64,000 bases of DNA from Mycobacterium sp. E2733 (GTDB lineage Bacteria; Actinomycetota; Actinomycetes; Mycobacteriales; Mycobacteriaceae). Position 1 is the stretch's first letter; each line of letters starts with the position of its first letter. Both the position numbers and the translations under genes were made by a program. Shown here one piece after another: positions 52,145 through 60,288 of the stretch. The stretch is taken from the NCBI RefSeq assembly GCF_001667585.1, contig NZ_LZJZ01000061.1, forward strand, positions 62,001 through 126,000, in the 5' to 3' direction. The notes beneath the pieces were generated by a model. It searched no databases and had not been told where the DNA came from. It saw nothing but the letters and a program-made list of their open reading frames with translations.

Positions 52145-53358
52145 CAGACACCGGCTCCCATCCGTACCGGCATACGCTTGACGCCCGGCACCATCGTGGC
52201 GCGCAGCCGCGTCACATCGCCGGTCAGTTCGATACTCGGATAGGTGCCCAGCAGCACCTCGAACATCACCCTGGCCTCCAGCCGTGCCAGTTGCGCGCCC
52301 AGACACGCGTGTTCGCCGGCGCCGAAGGCTATGTGTGGGTTCGGGTTTCGGGTGATGTCGAACTCCTCGCTGGTGGGGCCGAAGATCTCCTCGTCGCGGT
52401 TGGCCGCACCGTAGAGCATGACCACCGTTTCACCGGCCTTGATCTGCTGGCCGCGGATCTCGACGTCCTCGGTGGCTTCGCGCGCCATGTGGGTCACCGG
52501 GCTGGTGAACCGCAGCATCTCTTCGACGGCCAGCGGCAAAAGCTCGGGCTTCGAGCGGAGTAAGGCGAACTGATCGGGGTTGTCCAGCAGCGCCAGCGTG
52601 CCCAGCGCGATCAGGTTGCGTGTCGTCTCGTTGCCGGCGACCAGCAGCAGGAAGGAGAAATTGAGCAGGTCCGCATCGGTCAGGCGCTCGCCGTCGACCT
52701 CGGCGGCCGCCAGGATGGACAGCAGGTCGTCTTGCCCGGTGACCTTGCCGGAACGCCGCGCGTCGATCAGTTTGGTGAAGTACTCGTAGAGTTCGCCAAG
52801 TGCCACCATGTTGTCCAGCTCGATGTCGGGATCGGCGGTACCCACCGCCGCGTCCGACCATGCCCGGAACTGTTCCCAGTCCTCGGCCGGCGCGCCGAGC
52901 ATCTCCGCGATCATCCGGGTCGGAAGCGGCGCGGCAATCTCTTCGGCGAACTCGTACACCCGTGCCGGGTCGACGTCGTCGAGAATTCCCTTGACGATCT
53001 CGCGCACCTTGGGTTCCAGCAACGTGACCTGGCGACGGGTGAACCCCGAGTTGATCAGCTTGCGCAGCTGCCGGTGCCGTGGCGGGTCGGTGAAGATCAG
53101 GTTTCCCTCCTGCACCGGGCTTGGCATGGCGGGATCGGGTATCGAGATGCCCCTCGTCGAGGTGAACGTCATCGGGTGACCGGAGATGTGGCGGATGTCC
53201 TCGTATTTGGTCAGGGCCCAAAAGTTCGTGACGTCGTTCCAGACCACCGGCGTGCTGTTTCGCAGTTCCCGGTAGCCCGGATACGGATCGCCGGCGTAGT
53301 AGTCCGGCGAGTGCAGAGGCAGCGTGGACGTTGGTCTGGGGGTGGAGTCAGCGGGCAC
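52144..53358 (-). CDS. cytochrome P450 (fourth), leading the igr-like operon
   Basis: GTG at 53358, with GAGGAAGG 6 bp upstream, gives 404 residues; an earlier GTG at 53379 has no ribosome site. The I-helix is LLLVAGNETTRNLIAL, ExxR is EEMLRFTSP, and the haem loop is IAFGAGEHACLGAQLARLE with Cys about 352. The segment DITRNPNPHIAFG recalls the CYP125/CYP142/CYP124 group that oxidises sterol side-chain ends. As in the M. tuberculosis igr operon, it precedes the acyl-CoA dehydrogenase and hydratase genes. Confidence 0.9.
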   Translation of the reverse strand: MPADSTPRPTSTLPLHSPDYYAGDPYPGYRELRNSTPVVWNDVTNFWALTKYEDIRHISGHPMTFTSTRGISIPDPAMPSPVQEGNLIFTDPPRHRQLRKLINSGFTRRQVTLLEPKVREIVKGILDDVDPARVYEFAEEIAAPLPTRMIAEMLGAPAEDWEQFRAWSDAAVGTADPDIELDNMVALGELYEYFTKLIDARRSGKVTGQDDLLSILAAAEVDGERLTDADLLNFSFLLLVAGNETTRNLIALGTLALLDNPDQFALLRSKPELLPLAVEEMLRFTSPVTHMAREATEDVEIRGQQIKAGETVVMLYGAANRDEEIFGPTSEEFDITRNPNPHIAFGAGEHACLGAQLARLEARVMFEVLLGTYPSIELTGDVTRLRATMVPGVKRMPVRMGAGV

Positions 53359-53396
53359 TGCGGGCCTTCCTCGACACACGGGAAATCGGACAGTTA

Positions 53397-53433
53397 ATTC
53401 ATGAATGTCCGGTAATGTCTGTGTCTACAGACA
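53397..53433. promoter_or_regulatory. operator C region of the igr-like operon
   Basis: TGTCTGT-GTCT-ACAGACA (53416-53433) is a perfect 7-4-7 palindrome, and ATTCATGAAT (53397-53406) is a second perfect palindrome. Both lie upstream of the P450 (start 53358) and of the divergent aldehyde dehydrogenase (start 53596). Neither matches motif A or B, nor the KstR and KstR2 consensus as I remember them. Confidence 0.6.
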
Positions 53434-53595
53434 AGCACCGCAAATGTCAATCACCGTTTGCCCAGTTGAGTGGCAACAGCGTTGACGCCAGTGCATCCTC
53501 AGGTGTACATAATTGAAGAATTGTCGGACACGTTCGCATCGGCATCGGGCGACACCGCACAGTTCGGCGACCAACCGGGAAGGTCCAGTGATGTG

Positions 53596-55053
53596 ATGGC
53601 CGAGTCGAGCCTGGTCGACAGCTATGGCGTCTATATCGATGGCAACTGGGTCGAACCGGACACCGCGCGGTATGACGTCGTCAACCCGGCAACCGAACAG
53701 GTGATCGCCTCGGCGCCGGATGCCGGCGTCGCGCAGGTCGAGCAGGCCATCGGTGCGGCGCGTGCCGCCTTCGATTCCGGGCCTTGGGCCGTGGCGGATC
53801 CAGCCGAGCGGTCTCGCAGCCTCCAACAGCTCAGCGACGCGCTGCTCGCCCGGGGCGATGAGATCTACGCGCTGGCGCAGGCCGAGTGGGGCTGCACAGC
53901 AAACGAGCGGCTAATCCATGTGGAGGGGCCCGCGTTCATGGTCGGCCACGCGGCCGAACTTGCGCTCGAACCGGCTGAGGCGCCCATGGACGCGTGGGGA
54001 GCAGCGGGCACCACCCTGTTGCGCTACGAGCCGCTCGGTGTGGTCGCGGCGATGACGCCATGGAATTTCCCGCACACGCTCAACGTGATGAAGCTGGGTG
54101 CCGCGCTGGCCGCGGGCAACACGCTTGTCCTCAAGCCCTCGCCGTTGACACCGCTGGCCGGTCTCGCACTGGCGCGGCTGATCGATGAGGAGACCGACAT
54201 TCCACCCGGCGTGGTCAACGTCGTCACCCCGAGCAGTGTCGAGGCCAGCAGGATCTTGACCATCGATCCCCGGGTCGACATGGTGACCTTCACCGGAAGT
54301 TCGGCCGTCGGTCGCGATGTGATGGCTGGCGCCGCAACCTCAATGAAACGGATCCTGCTCGAGTGCGGCGGCAAATCGGCGAGCATCCTGCTTGACGACA
54401 TCGACCTGACCGACGAGTTGTTCGAGCGGCTGCTGTTCGAAGGGTGCACGATGCATGCGGGTCAGGCGTGCATCCTCAACAGTCGTCTGGTGGTCGCGGA
54501 CAAGTTGTACGACGATGTCGTCGATCGGCTTGCCGAGCTGGCTCGCAACGTCACAGTGGGCGACCCGACCGACGAGGCGACCGGTATGGGTCCGCTGATC
54601 AGCCGTCAACACCTGGACAGGGTCGAGGGTTTCGTCAGGCGCGCCGAAAGCGACGGAGCGAAGATCGTCGTTGGCGGTGGGCGGCCGACCGGACTCGACC
54701 GCGGTTTCTATTTCGAGCCAACGGTTTTGACCGATGCCACCCCCGAGTCGTTTATCGCGCAGGAGGAGGTGTTCGGGCCGGTGTTGACGGTCCTGCGTTA
54801 CCGCGACGATGACGAAGCGGTCCGCATCGCAAACGATTCGGCCTATGGGCTCGGTGGCGCGGTCTGGGGCACCGACATCGAGCGGGCGGTCGGACTTGCG
54901 CGACGGATCAGGACCGGTCAGGTCTCGATCAATGGCACGATACCCGGCGACGCGCCCTTCGGCGGGTTCAAGCAGAGCGGAATCGGCCGCGAAGGCGGCG
55001 TGATGGGGCTTCGGGCCTACATGGAACCCAAGGCGATCGGAGTGCCTGCGTGA
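53596..55053 (+). CDS. aldehyde dehydrogenase (NAD-dependent)
   Basis: ATG at 53596 gives 485 residues. Motifs: MTPWNFPHTLNVMKLGAALA, TFTGSSAVGRDV, LECGGKSASILLDD with catalytic Glu256, HAGQACILNSRLV with catalytic Cys292, and EEVFGPVLTVLRY. An in-frame extension to 53470 lacks family similarity. It oxidises an aldehyde to the acid, fitting the step between alcohol dehydrogenase and acyl-CoA synthetase. The next gene starts in its stop codon (GTGA). Confidence 0.92.
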   Translation: MAESSLVDSYGVYIDGNWVEPDTARYDVVNPATEQVIASAPDAGVAQVEQAIGAARAAFDSGPWAVADPAERSRSLQQLSDALLARGDEIYALAQAEWGCTANERLIHVEGPAFMVGHAAELALEPAEAPMDAWGAAGTTLLRYEPLGVVAAMTPWNFPHTLNVMKLGAALAAGNTLVLKPSPLTPLAGLALARLIDEETDIPPGVVNVVTPSSVEASRILTIDPRVDMVTFTGSSAVGRDVMAGAATSMKRILLECGGKSASILLDDIDLTDELFERLLFEGCTMHAGQACILNSRLVVADKLYDDVVDRLAELARNVTVGDPTDEATGMGPLISRQHLDRVEGFVRRAESDGAKIVVGGGRPTGLDRGFYFEPTVLTDATPESFIAQEEVFGPVLTVLRYRDDDEAVRIANDSAYGLGGAVWGTDIERAVGLARRIRTGQVSINGTIPGDAPFGGFKQSGIGREGGVMGLRAYMEPKAIGVPA

Positions 55054-57413
55054 CGGGAGCGCTCGCCGGATTGCGTGTCGTCGAAGTCGGTACAGAAATT
55101 GCGGCGCCGTATTGCGCGAAACTGCTCGTCGATCTCGGCGCCGACGTATACAAGGTTGAGCCCCCGGCAGGGGATCCGCTGCGAAGCTGGGGCCCGTCGA
55201 GCGGACTGTTTGAGTACTTGAACGCCGGAAAGCGCGGGCTGGCAATCGATCTCGAAGCACATCCCGACACCCTCGCTGACTTGATTGCTCAAGCAGACGT
55301 GTTGGTCGAGGATCTGCCAGCCGGATCAGCCGACAGGTTGGTTTGGGGGCTTGATCGCGAAGCTCTGCAACGCCTCAACCCGAATCTCGTCGTCGTCCGG
55401 ATCTCCGACTACGGCCAGGAGGGCCCACGCCGGAATCGCCATTCGACGTCGCTGACCCTGCAGGCCGCATCAGGGTGGGTCAACACTCGCGAACTCGGCC
55501 GGGCGCCGGTACAGGCCGGCGTCCGTATCCCCGAGTACATCGCCGGCAGCTACGCCGCGCTCGGGGCGCTGACGGCCCTGCGGGTCGCGGATGCCGGTCT
55601 TGAGCGAGTGATCGAGGTCGATGTCTCGGCGTTCGAGTCTCTGTTGTCAACCTTGGCCTATCCGATGCTGATGGCCGAACGCTTGAAAAGCCTTGGTCTT
55701 CCGCCGAATTCAAAGGCGGGCCCGATGCTCGGCATCGTGCGCGCCGCAGACGGCTGGATCGGGATCAACTGCTTGACCGGGCAGCACTGGCTGGACGTCT
55801 GCGCGATGGTAGGGCTGCCGGAATTCGGAGAGCACCAGATAGCCATCATGCTGGGCGGTCCCGAACGCGAGGAGTTCTTCGCGAAGGCGCAGCCCTGGCT
55901 CGATTCGATGACCGTGGCCGATCTGGTCGAGTTGAGCCAGGCGATGCGCATCCCCGCGGCGCCGGTCAACGACGGAGCATCCATCCTCGACTGTCCCCAG
56001 TACCGCGAACGGGGATTCTTCGTCGAAAGCGAAGCGGGCGGCCAACGCTTCCTCCGCCCCGGCGCGCCGTTCCGGTTGGCCCGCACGCCGGTCGGGCCAC
56101 CGAAACCAGCGCCGCGGCTCGGCGACAGAGCGGCAGCTTCCTCGCACGATCGCCGGACGACGCCCGCCGCATCCGAAGTTCACGATGTCGCAATGCCATT
56201 CGCAGATCTCAAGGTTTTCGACCTGAGCACATTCTGGTCCGGCGCGTACCTCACCTGCTATCTGGGTGCGTTCGGCGCTGATGTCGTGAAGGTCGAGTCG
56301 ATCCAACGCCCGGACGGGCATCGGTATTCGGGTGCACTGTTGCGCAGCACCGAGCATTGGTACGAGATAGGACCGATGTGGCAGGGCACCAACCTCAACA
56401 AGCGCGATATCACCTTGGATCTCGGCACCCAGGCCGGCCGCGAGTTGGCCCTGAAGCTCGCCGCCGAGGCAGACGTCGTGGTGGAGAACTTCTCGCCGCG
56501 GGTGGTGGAGCAGTTCGGGCTGGATTACGCGTCGCTGGTAGAGGTGAATCCGGACGTCATCATGGTCCGCATGCCGGGCCTTGGGCTCGAAGGCCCATGG
56601 CGCGACTACGTCGGATGGGCACTGAATTTCGAGCAGATATCGGGGATGTCGGCAGCGACCGGTTACCCCGACGGTCCACCCTGCAACCTGCAGGGGCCTG
56701 CCGATCCGATCGTGGGTGTACATGCCACCGTCGCACTGCTGGCTGCGTTGGAGCACAAGCGCAGAACCGGTGAAGGCCAACTGATCGAGGTCGCGCAGAT
56801 CGAGGTCGGCGCGGCGGTTACGGCCGAACCCGTCATCGAATACTCGCTGACCCGCCAGTTGCGCGAACGAGAGGGCAATCGACACCGGCGCTACGCGCAA
56901 GGTGTCTACCCGGCCAGTGGCGATGACGAGTGGGTGGCCATCTCGGTCCGGGATGATTCCGACTGGGCCGCCGTCGTCGACGTGATCGGCCGGCCCGAAC
57001 TCCGCGACGACCCGCGGTTCGCCTCACCGGCGGCACGGCTGCACAAGCACGCCGCGTTCGACGAAATCCTTTCTGGATGGACGGCGGGTCGACCGCCCGA
57101 CGAGATCGCCGAAGCGCTCCTTCGCCGTGGTGTGCCCGCGGAGCGGATTCTCACCGCCGACCGGATGTACGACGTCGACCAGCTCGAGGCGCGCGGCTTC
57201 TACGAGGCGCTTGAGCATCCGCTCTCTGGGCGGCATCGGTTCCCGGGCTGGCCATTTCGGATCACACCGGGGCCCCTGCGGCATCACCGCGCACCATCGC
57301 CGACACTCGGTCAACACAATGACGAGGTGCTAGGCGCCCTCGGACTATCGGCCGACGAGCTGACGAAGCTGCGTGACGAACAGGTTATCGGCGAACGGCT
57401 GCTGAACGCGTAA
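55050..57413 (+). CDS. two-domain (tandem) CaiB/BaiF CoA transferase
   Basis: A 787-residue protein made of two family III CoA-transferase domains. Domain one (about 1-365) starts LAGLRVVEVGTEIAAPYCAK with LGADVYKVEPPAGDPL. Domain two (about 388-787) starts FADLKVFDLSTFWSGAYLTC with FGADVVKVESIQRPDG and VMVRMPGLGLEGPWRDYVG. A Pro/Ala/Ser-rich linker with RLGDRAAASSHDRRTTPAAS joins them. Family III enzymes work as interlocked dimers, so fusion can fix a heterodimer. The GTG overlaps the aldehyde dehydrogenase stop. Similar doubles occur in other mycobacteria. Confidence 0.9.
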   Translation: MTGALAGLRVVEVGTEIAAPYCAKLLVDLGADVYKVEPPAGDPLRSWGPSSGLFEYLNAGKRGLAIDLEAHPDTLADLIAQADVLVEDLPAGSADRLVWGLDREALQRLNPNLVVVRISDYGQEGPRRNRHSTSLTLQAASGWVNTRELGRAPVQAGVRIPEYIAGSYAALGALTALRVADAGLERVIEVDVSAFESLLSTLAYPMLMAERLKSLGLPPNSKAGPMLGIVRAADGWIGINCLTGQHWLDVCAMVGLPEFGEHQIAIMLGGPEREEFFAKAQPWLDSMTVADLVELSQAMRIPAAPVNDGASILDCPQYRERGFFVESEAGGQRFLRPGAPFRLARTPVGPPKPAPRLGDRAAASSHDRRTTPAASEVHDVAMPFADLKVFDLSTFWSGAYLTCYLGAFGADVVKVESIQRPDGHRYSGALLRSTEHWYEIGPMWQGTNLNKRDITLDLGTQAGRELALKLAAEADVVVENFSPRVVEQFGLDYASLVEVNPDVIMVRMPGLGLEGPWRDYVGWALNFEQISGMSAATGYPDGPPCNLQGPADPIVGVHATVALLAALEHKRRTGEGQLIEVAQIEVGAAVTAEPVIEYSLTRQLREREGNRHRRYAQGVYPASGDDEWVAISVRDDSDWAAVVDVIGRPELRDDPRFASPAARLHKHAAFDEILSGWTAGRPPDEIAEALLRRGVPAERILTADRMYDVDQLEARGFYEALEHPLSGRHRFPGWPFRITPGPLRHHRAPSPTLGQHNDEVLGALGLSADELTKLRDEQVIGERLLNA

Positions 57414-57415
57414 GT

Positions 57416-57886
57416 TCAGGCATCGACCATGGCCGCGATGGTGTCGACCACGCATGCCGGTCGGTCGGACCCCTCAACCTCGACGGTGACCCGCACGGTG
57501 GCCCTGCCGCCCGTCTCGTTGCGTTCCAGTTTGACGAGTTCGGCGCCGGCGCGGATCCGCGAGTCGACCGGCACTGGGGCAGGAAAGCGAAGCTTGTCAG
57601 AACCATAGTTGACTTGCATCGACAGTCCCGTCACCCGGTAAATCTGTTGCACGAGAATGGGAACCAGCGACAGCGTGAGATATCCGTGCGCGATCGTCTT
57701 ACCGTACGGACCTTTGGCCGCCCGCTCCGCGTCGACGTGAATCCACTGGTGGTCACCGGTCGCATCGGCGAACAGATCGATTTCCCTCTGGGTGACCTCG
57801 TGCCACCCGCTGTAGCCCAGGTGTTCGCCGACGTGCGCTTCGAACCCCGAGATGCCCTCGTAGACCGTGGGCGAGGGCTGCGTCAT
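57416..57886 (-). CDS. MaoC-like (R)-specific enoyl-CoA hydratase
   Basis: A 156-residue hot-dog protein starting MTQPSPTVYEGISGFEAHVG. It carries the full hydratase dyad, D45-x4-H50, in FADATGDHQWIHVDAERA, plus the GKTIAHGYLTLSLVPILVQQ helix. The expected product is a 3-hydroxyacyl-CoA. The stop is 2 bp from the convergent CoA transferase stop. Its start region overlaps the upstream amidohydrolase stop as ATGA, so both are co-translated. Confidence 0.88.
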   Translation of the reverse strand: MTQPSPTVYEGISGFEAHVGEHLGYSGWHEVTQREIDLFADATGDHQWIHVDAERAAKGPYGKTIAHGYLTLSLVPILVQQIYRVTGLSMQVNYGSDKLRFPAPVPVDSRIRAGAELVKLERNETGGRATVRVTVEVEGSDRPACVVDTIAAMVDA

Positions 57887-59076
57887 GCCGGGACCTTGAG
57901 CCCCAACTGCTCAATGGCGTTGCCGCCCATGATCTTCGCCTTGGCCGTCTCGGAGATGCCGTCGAGACGGTCGACGAAGCTCAACGGGTCGCCGATGCCC
58001 TCGGGGTGCGGAAAGTCCGAGCCGAACATCACGTGATCCTCACCCATGATGTCAACGATTCCCTTGATGTCGTCCTCAAGGAACGGGTGGATGTAGATGT
58101 TGCGCTTGAACACCTCGACGGGATGCTCGTCGAACTCTTTGGGCATGATCTTGTACGCGGTGTTGAGCTGTTCGAGAAGATTGCGCACCCAACCGCTGCC
58201 GTTTTCGACGCAAAAGATTTTCAGGGCGGGGAAGCGCGACAGCGCACCATGGCAGATCATCGCGGCCAGGGTGTCCTCGATGGCGCGGTGCCCCATCACC
58301 ACCTCGCGCAGCGCGCTCGGCTTGAACGACAGGTACTCGTCGCCGCCCTCCCATTCCATCAGGTGCTTCTGGTATCCGCTGTCCGATGCGTGCATGGTCA
58401 CCGGAATGCCAGCCTTGACGACTTCTTCCCAGAACGGATCGAACTCGGGCAGACCCATGGACCGCGAGCCGCCGAAGCGACTGGGCACCGGAGCCGGGCG
58501 AACCAAGAACGTTTTCATTCCCCGTTCGAGGCACCAGTGCAGCTCCTTGATTGCCTCGTCGACCAGAGGCAGGCAAACGACGGGCGTCGCGAAAATTCGG
58601 TCGTGGTAGTTGAACGTCCAGTGTTCGTGCATCCACTCGTTGAGGGCGTGGATGATCGCGTGGGTCAAGACGACGTCATCGGTGGTGCGCTCCTCGATGA
58701 GGCTGGCGAGAGTGGGGTACATGACGCATTGGTCTATGCCGAGCTCGTCCATCAGCTCCAGTCGGGGACCCGGATACTGGTATGCGGGGATGACATCCAT
58801 TGCTTCACCGATGAACTCGCGGAAATTGAGTCCCTCTGGATTGTTGCCCAAGAAGTAGTCCTCGGCGCTGCCCGGTCTCGCGACCCGCTCGAATGTCGGG
58901 TTGGGAATCATGTGGCTGATGTGGTCCTTGACGACGAGCTTGGGCCGTCCGTTGACCTCGACGTAGCCGACCTTGCCACGGTGTTCCTTCGGCAGGTACT
59001 TGGTGAGCGCGTCCGTCGTCTCGTACATGTGGTTGTCGATATCGAAGACCGGATACGGCAAGGACCGGGTAGACAT
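57883..59076 (-). CDS. amidohydrolase_2 (ACMSD-like metal-dependent hydrolase/decarboxylase)
   Basis: A 397-residue TIM-barrel protein starting MSTRSLPYPVFDIDNHMYET. Metal-site motifs are FDIDNHMYE at the N-terminus, VTMHASDSGYQ in the middle, the KIFCVENGSGWV strand and FGSDFPHPEGI at the end. ACMSD-like relatives decarboxylate or hydrolyse ring-cleavage products. It is a paralog of the protein at 62402-63598 (both share the Y-E-T-x-DA-x-T-x-YLPKE segment). An operator-B-type site lies 46 bp upstream. Confidence 0.85.
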   Translation of the reverse strand: MSTRSLPYPVFDIDNHMYETTDALTKYLPKEHRGKVGYVEVNGRPKLVVKDHISHMIPNPTFERVARPGSAEDYFLGNNPEGLNFREFIGEAMDVIPAYQYPGPRLELMDELGIDQCVMYPTLASLIEERTTDDVVLTHAIIHALNEWMHEHWTFNYHDRIFATPVVCLPLVDEAIKELHWCLERGMKTFLVRPAPVPSRFGGSRSMGLPEFDPFWEEVVKAGIPVTMHASDSGYQKHLMEWEGGDEYLSFKPSALREVVMGHRAIEDTLAAMICHGALSRFPALKIFCVENGSGWVRNLLEQLNTAYKIMPKEFDEHPVEVFKRNIYIHPFLEDDIKGIVDIMGEDHVMFGSDFPHPEGIGDPLSFVDRLDGISETAKAKIMGGNAIEQLGLKVPA

Positions 59077-59121
59077 GTGACTGATCCCTCCAGAGCAGCG
59101 AATATGACCATTTACGTTATA

Positions 59122-59137
59122 TGAAAATGACGTTATC
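59122..59137. promoter_or_regulatory. operator B-type site upstream of the amidohydrolase
   Basis: TGAAAA-TGAC-GTTATC has a 6-4-6 layout. Its left arm is like CGAAAG at 44089, its spacer is identical to that site, and its right arm is as at 59812. It lies in the 80-bp gap between the amidohydrolase start (59076) and the cysteine-hydrolase stop (59157). CATTTACGT just upstream (59109) also recurs at 44104. Confidence 0.4.
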
Positions 59138-59156
59138 ACTGAATGCGCCGCGACAG

Positions 59157-59801
59157 CTATCCGGGGCCAGGTCGCGCGAGCTCGTTCCACGCTTTCACGA
59201 CGGCTTCGGTGGTGGTCACCGTGGCCAGCAGGGCCAACGTGTTGTCGATGATCGATTCCGCGTATTCGCGTGGGTAACCACATACGCCATCGCGGGGAAG
59301 CACGAACTGATAGCTGCGATTGACGGCGTCCATCACGAAGTTCTGAATCGCGATGTTGACCGAGACACCCACGCCCACAATGGTCTGAACACCGAGGTTG
59401 CGTAGCACCGAGTCGAGGTCGGTACCCGTCATCGGTCCGACACCGTGCGTGCGGGTGAGGACCAGATCGCTTGGTTCCGGGCCGAACTCAGGAAGTACCG
59501 AGCCGCCCGGGCTGCCGGGGGTCAACTCGGCCGCGAACGACTTCCCGGCCATGAACAGCCTGGCGTTGGTATTGGACCCGCGACCGTCTGGGCGCTTTTG
59601 CATGACGCAGTGCACGACCGAAACGCCAGCCGCGCGAGCCGCCTTGAGGAGCGCGGCGATGTTCGGGATCGCTTCCCGCCTAGCTTCCTCAGCGAGCATG
59701 GGAAGACCCGCCTGGGGGCCGATCACGCCTCCCTGGCATTCCTGGGTGATCAGCGCGGTGGTGGCGGGGTTCAGCAAATTCAACAGGCTCGGTTGCGGCA
59801 T
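59157..59801 (-). CDS. isochorismatase-like (cysteine hydrolase fold) protein, catalytic Cys not found
   Basis: A 214-residue protein starting MPQPSLLNLLNPATTALITQ. Fold marks are VVHCVMQKRPDGRGS with the triad Lys, LTRTHGVGPMTGTDLDSVLR, and the region VGVGVSVNIAIQNFVMDAVN, where the nucleophile Cys normally stands; here the position reads Ile-Ala-Ile. The first-strand Asp also appears as Gln-Glu (TQECQGG). Either the subfamily uses another residue or it is not a classic hydrolase. The ATG abuts operator B at 59802 with no ribosome site, so it looks leaderless. Confidence 0.75.
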   Translation of the reverse strand: MPQPSLLNLLNPATTALITQECQGGVIGPQAGLPMLAEEARREAIPNIAALLKAARAAGVSVVHCVMQKRPDGRGSNTNARLFMAGKSFAAELTPGSPGGSVLPEFGPEPSDLVLTRTHGVGPMTGTDLDSVLRNLGVQTIVGVGVSVNIAIQNFVMDAVNRSYQFVLPRDGVCGYPREYAESIIDNTLALLATVTTTEAVVKAWNELARPGPG

Positions 59802-59817
59802 GAGAATAAACGTTATC
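59802..59817. promoter_or_regulatory. operator B site at the start of the cysteine-hydrolase-like gene
   Basis: GAGAAT-AAAC-GTTATC; its complement GATAAC-GTTT-ATTCTC has the same arms as the site at 34287, and in both cases AT follows. It touches the ATG of the minus-strand gene (59801) and is 34 bp from the divergent NTF2-like gene at 59851. TAACGT on the minus strand could be the leaderless -10. Confidence 0.55.
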
Positions 59818-59850
59818 GTGAGCGAGAACGCAATTTCCAGAGGAGTGCAG

Positions 59851-60288
59851 ATGGAAGCCTGGGAACTCGACATTCGTGAGTCGGTGCGCCAGACACTCGC
59901 CGACTACACGGCCGCCACCGACCGGTTCGATCTGCGCGGCCTGGCAGCCTGCTTCGGACCCGAAGGCGTCCTCGAGTTCACCGGAGGGGCACAACCGCTC
60001 ATCGGTCCCGCTGAGATCGAGACCGGGCTCGGGGCTGCCGTGTCGCAAGGGCCGGACCCGCAGAGACAAACGCCAACACATGTGCGCCATCACGTTTCGA
60101 GCATCCGGTTCGGGTCGGTCGCCAGGGACCGGGTGGAGGTCAGTAGCTATTTCGCCGTCCACACCGACATCGGCCTCGATCATTGGGGACGCTATCGTGA
60201 CGTCCTTGCACCGTTGAACGGACGGTGGTTGTTCGCGCATCGGCGCATCAGCGTGGACGCCTTTGCCACCGACAGCCTTATGCGATGA
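59851..60288 (+). CDS. NTF2/SnoaL-like domain protein
   Basis: A 145-residue protein starting MEAWELDIRESVRQTLADYT, with AGAGGAG 5 bp upstream. Helices around TDRFDLRGLAACFGPEGVLE and strands such as PTHVRHHVSSIRFGSVARDR, EVSSYFAVHTDIGLDHWGRY and GRWLFAHRRISVDAFATDSL fit the SnoaL_4 type. It is the second such protein in the region and, like the first (43525-44070), lies beside an operator-B site. The role is unknown. Confidence 0.8.
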   Translation: MEAWELDIRESVRQTLADYTAATDRFDLRGLAACFGPEGVLEFTGGAQPLIGPAEIETGLGAAVSQGPDPQRQTPTHVRHHVSSIRFGSVARDRVEVSSYFAVHTDIGLDHWGRYRDVLAPLNGRWLFAHRRISVDAFATDSLMR

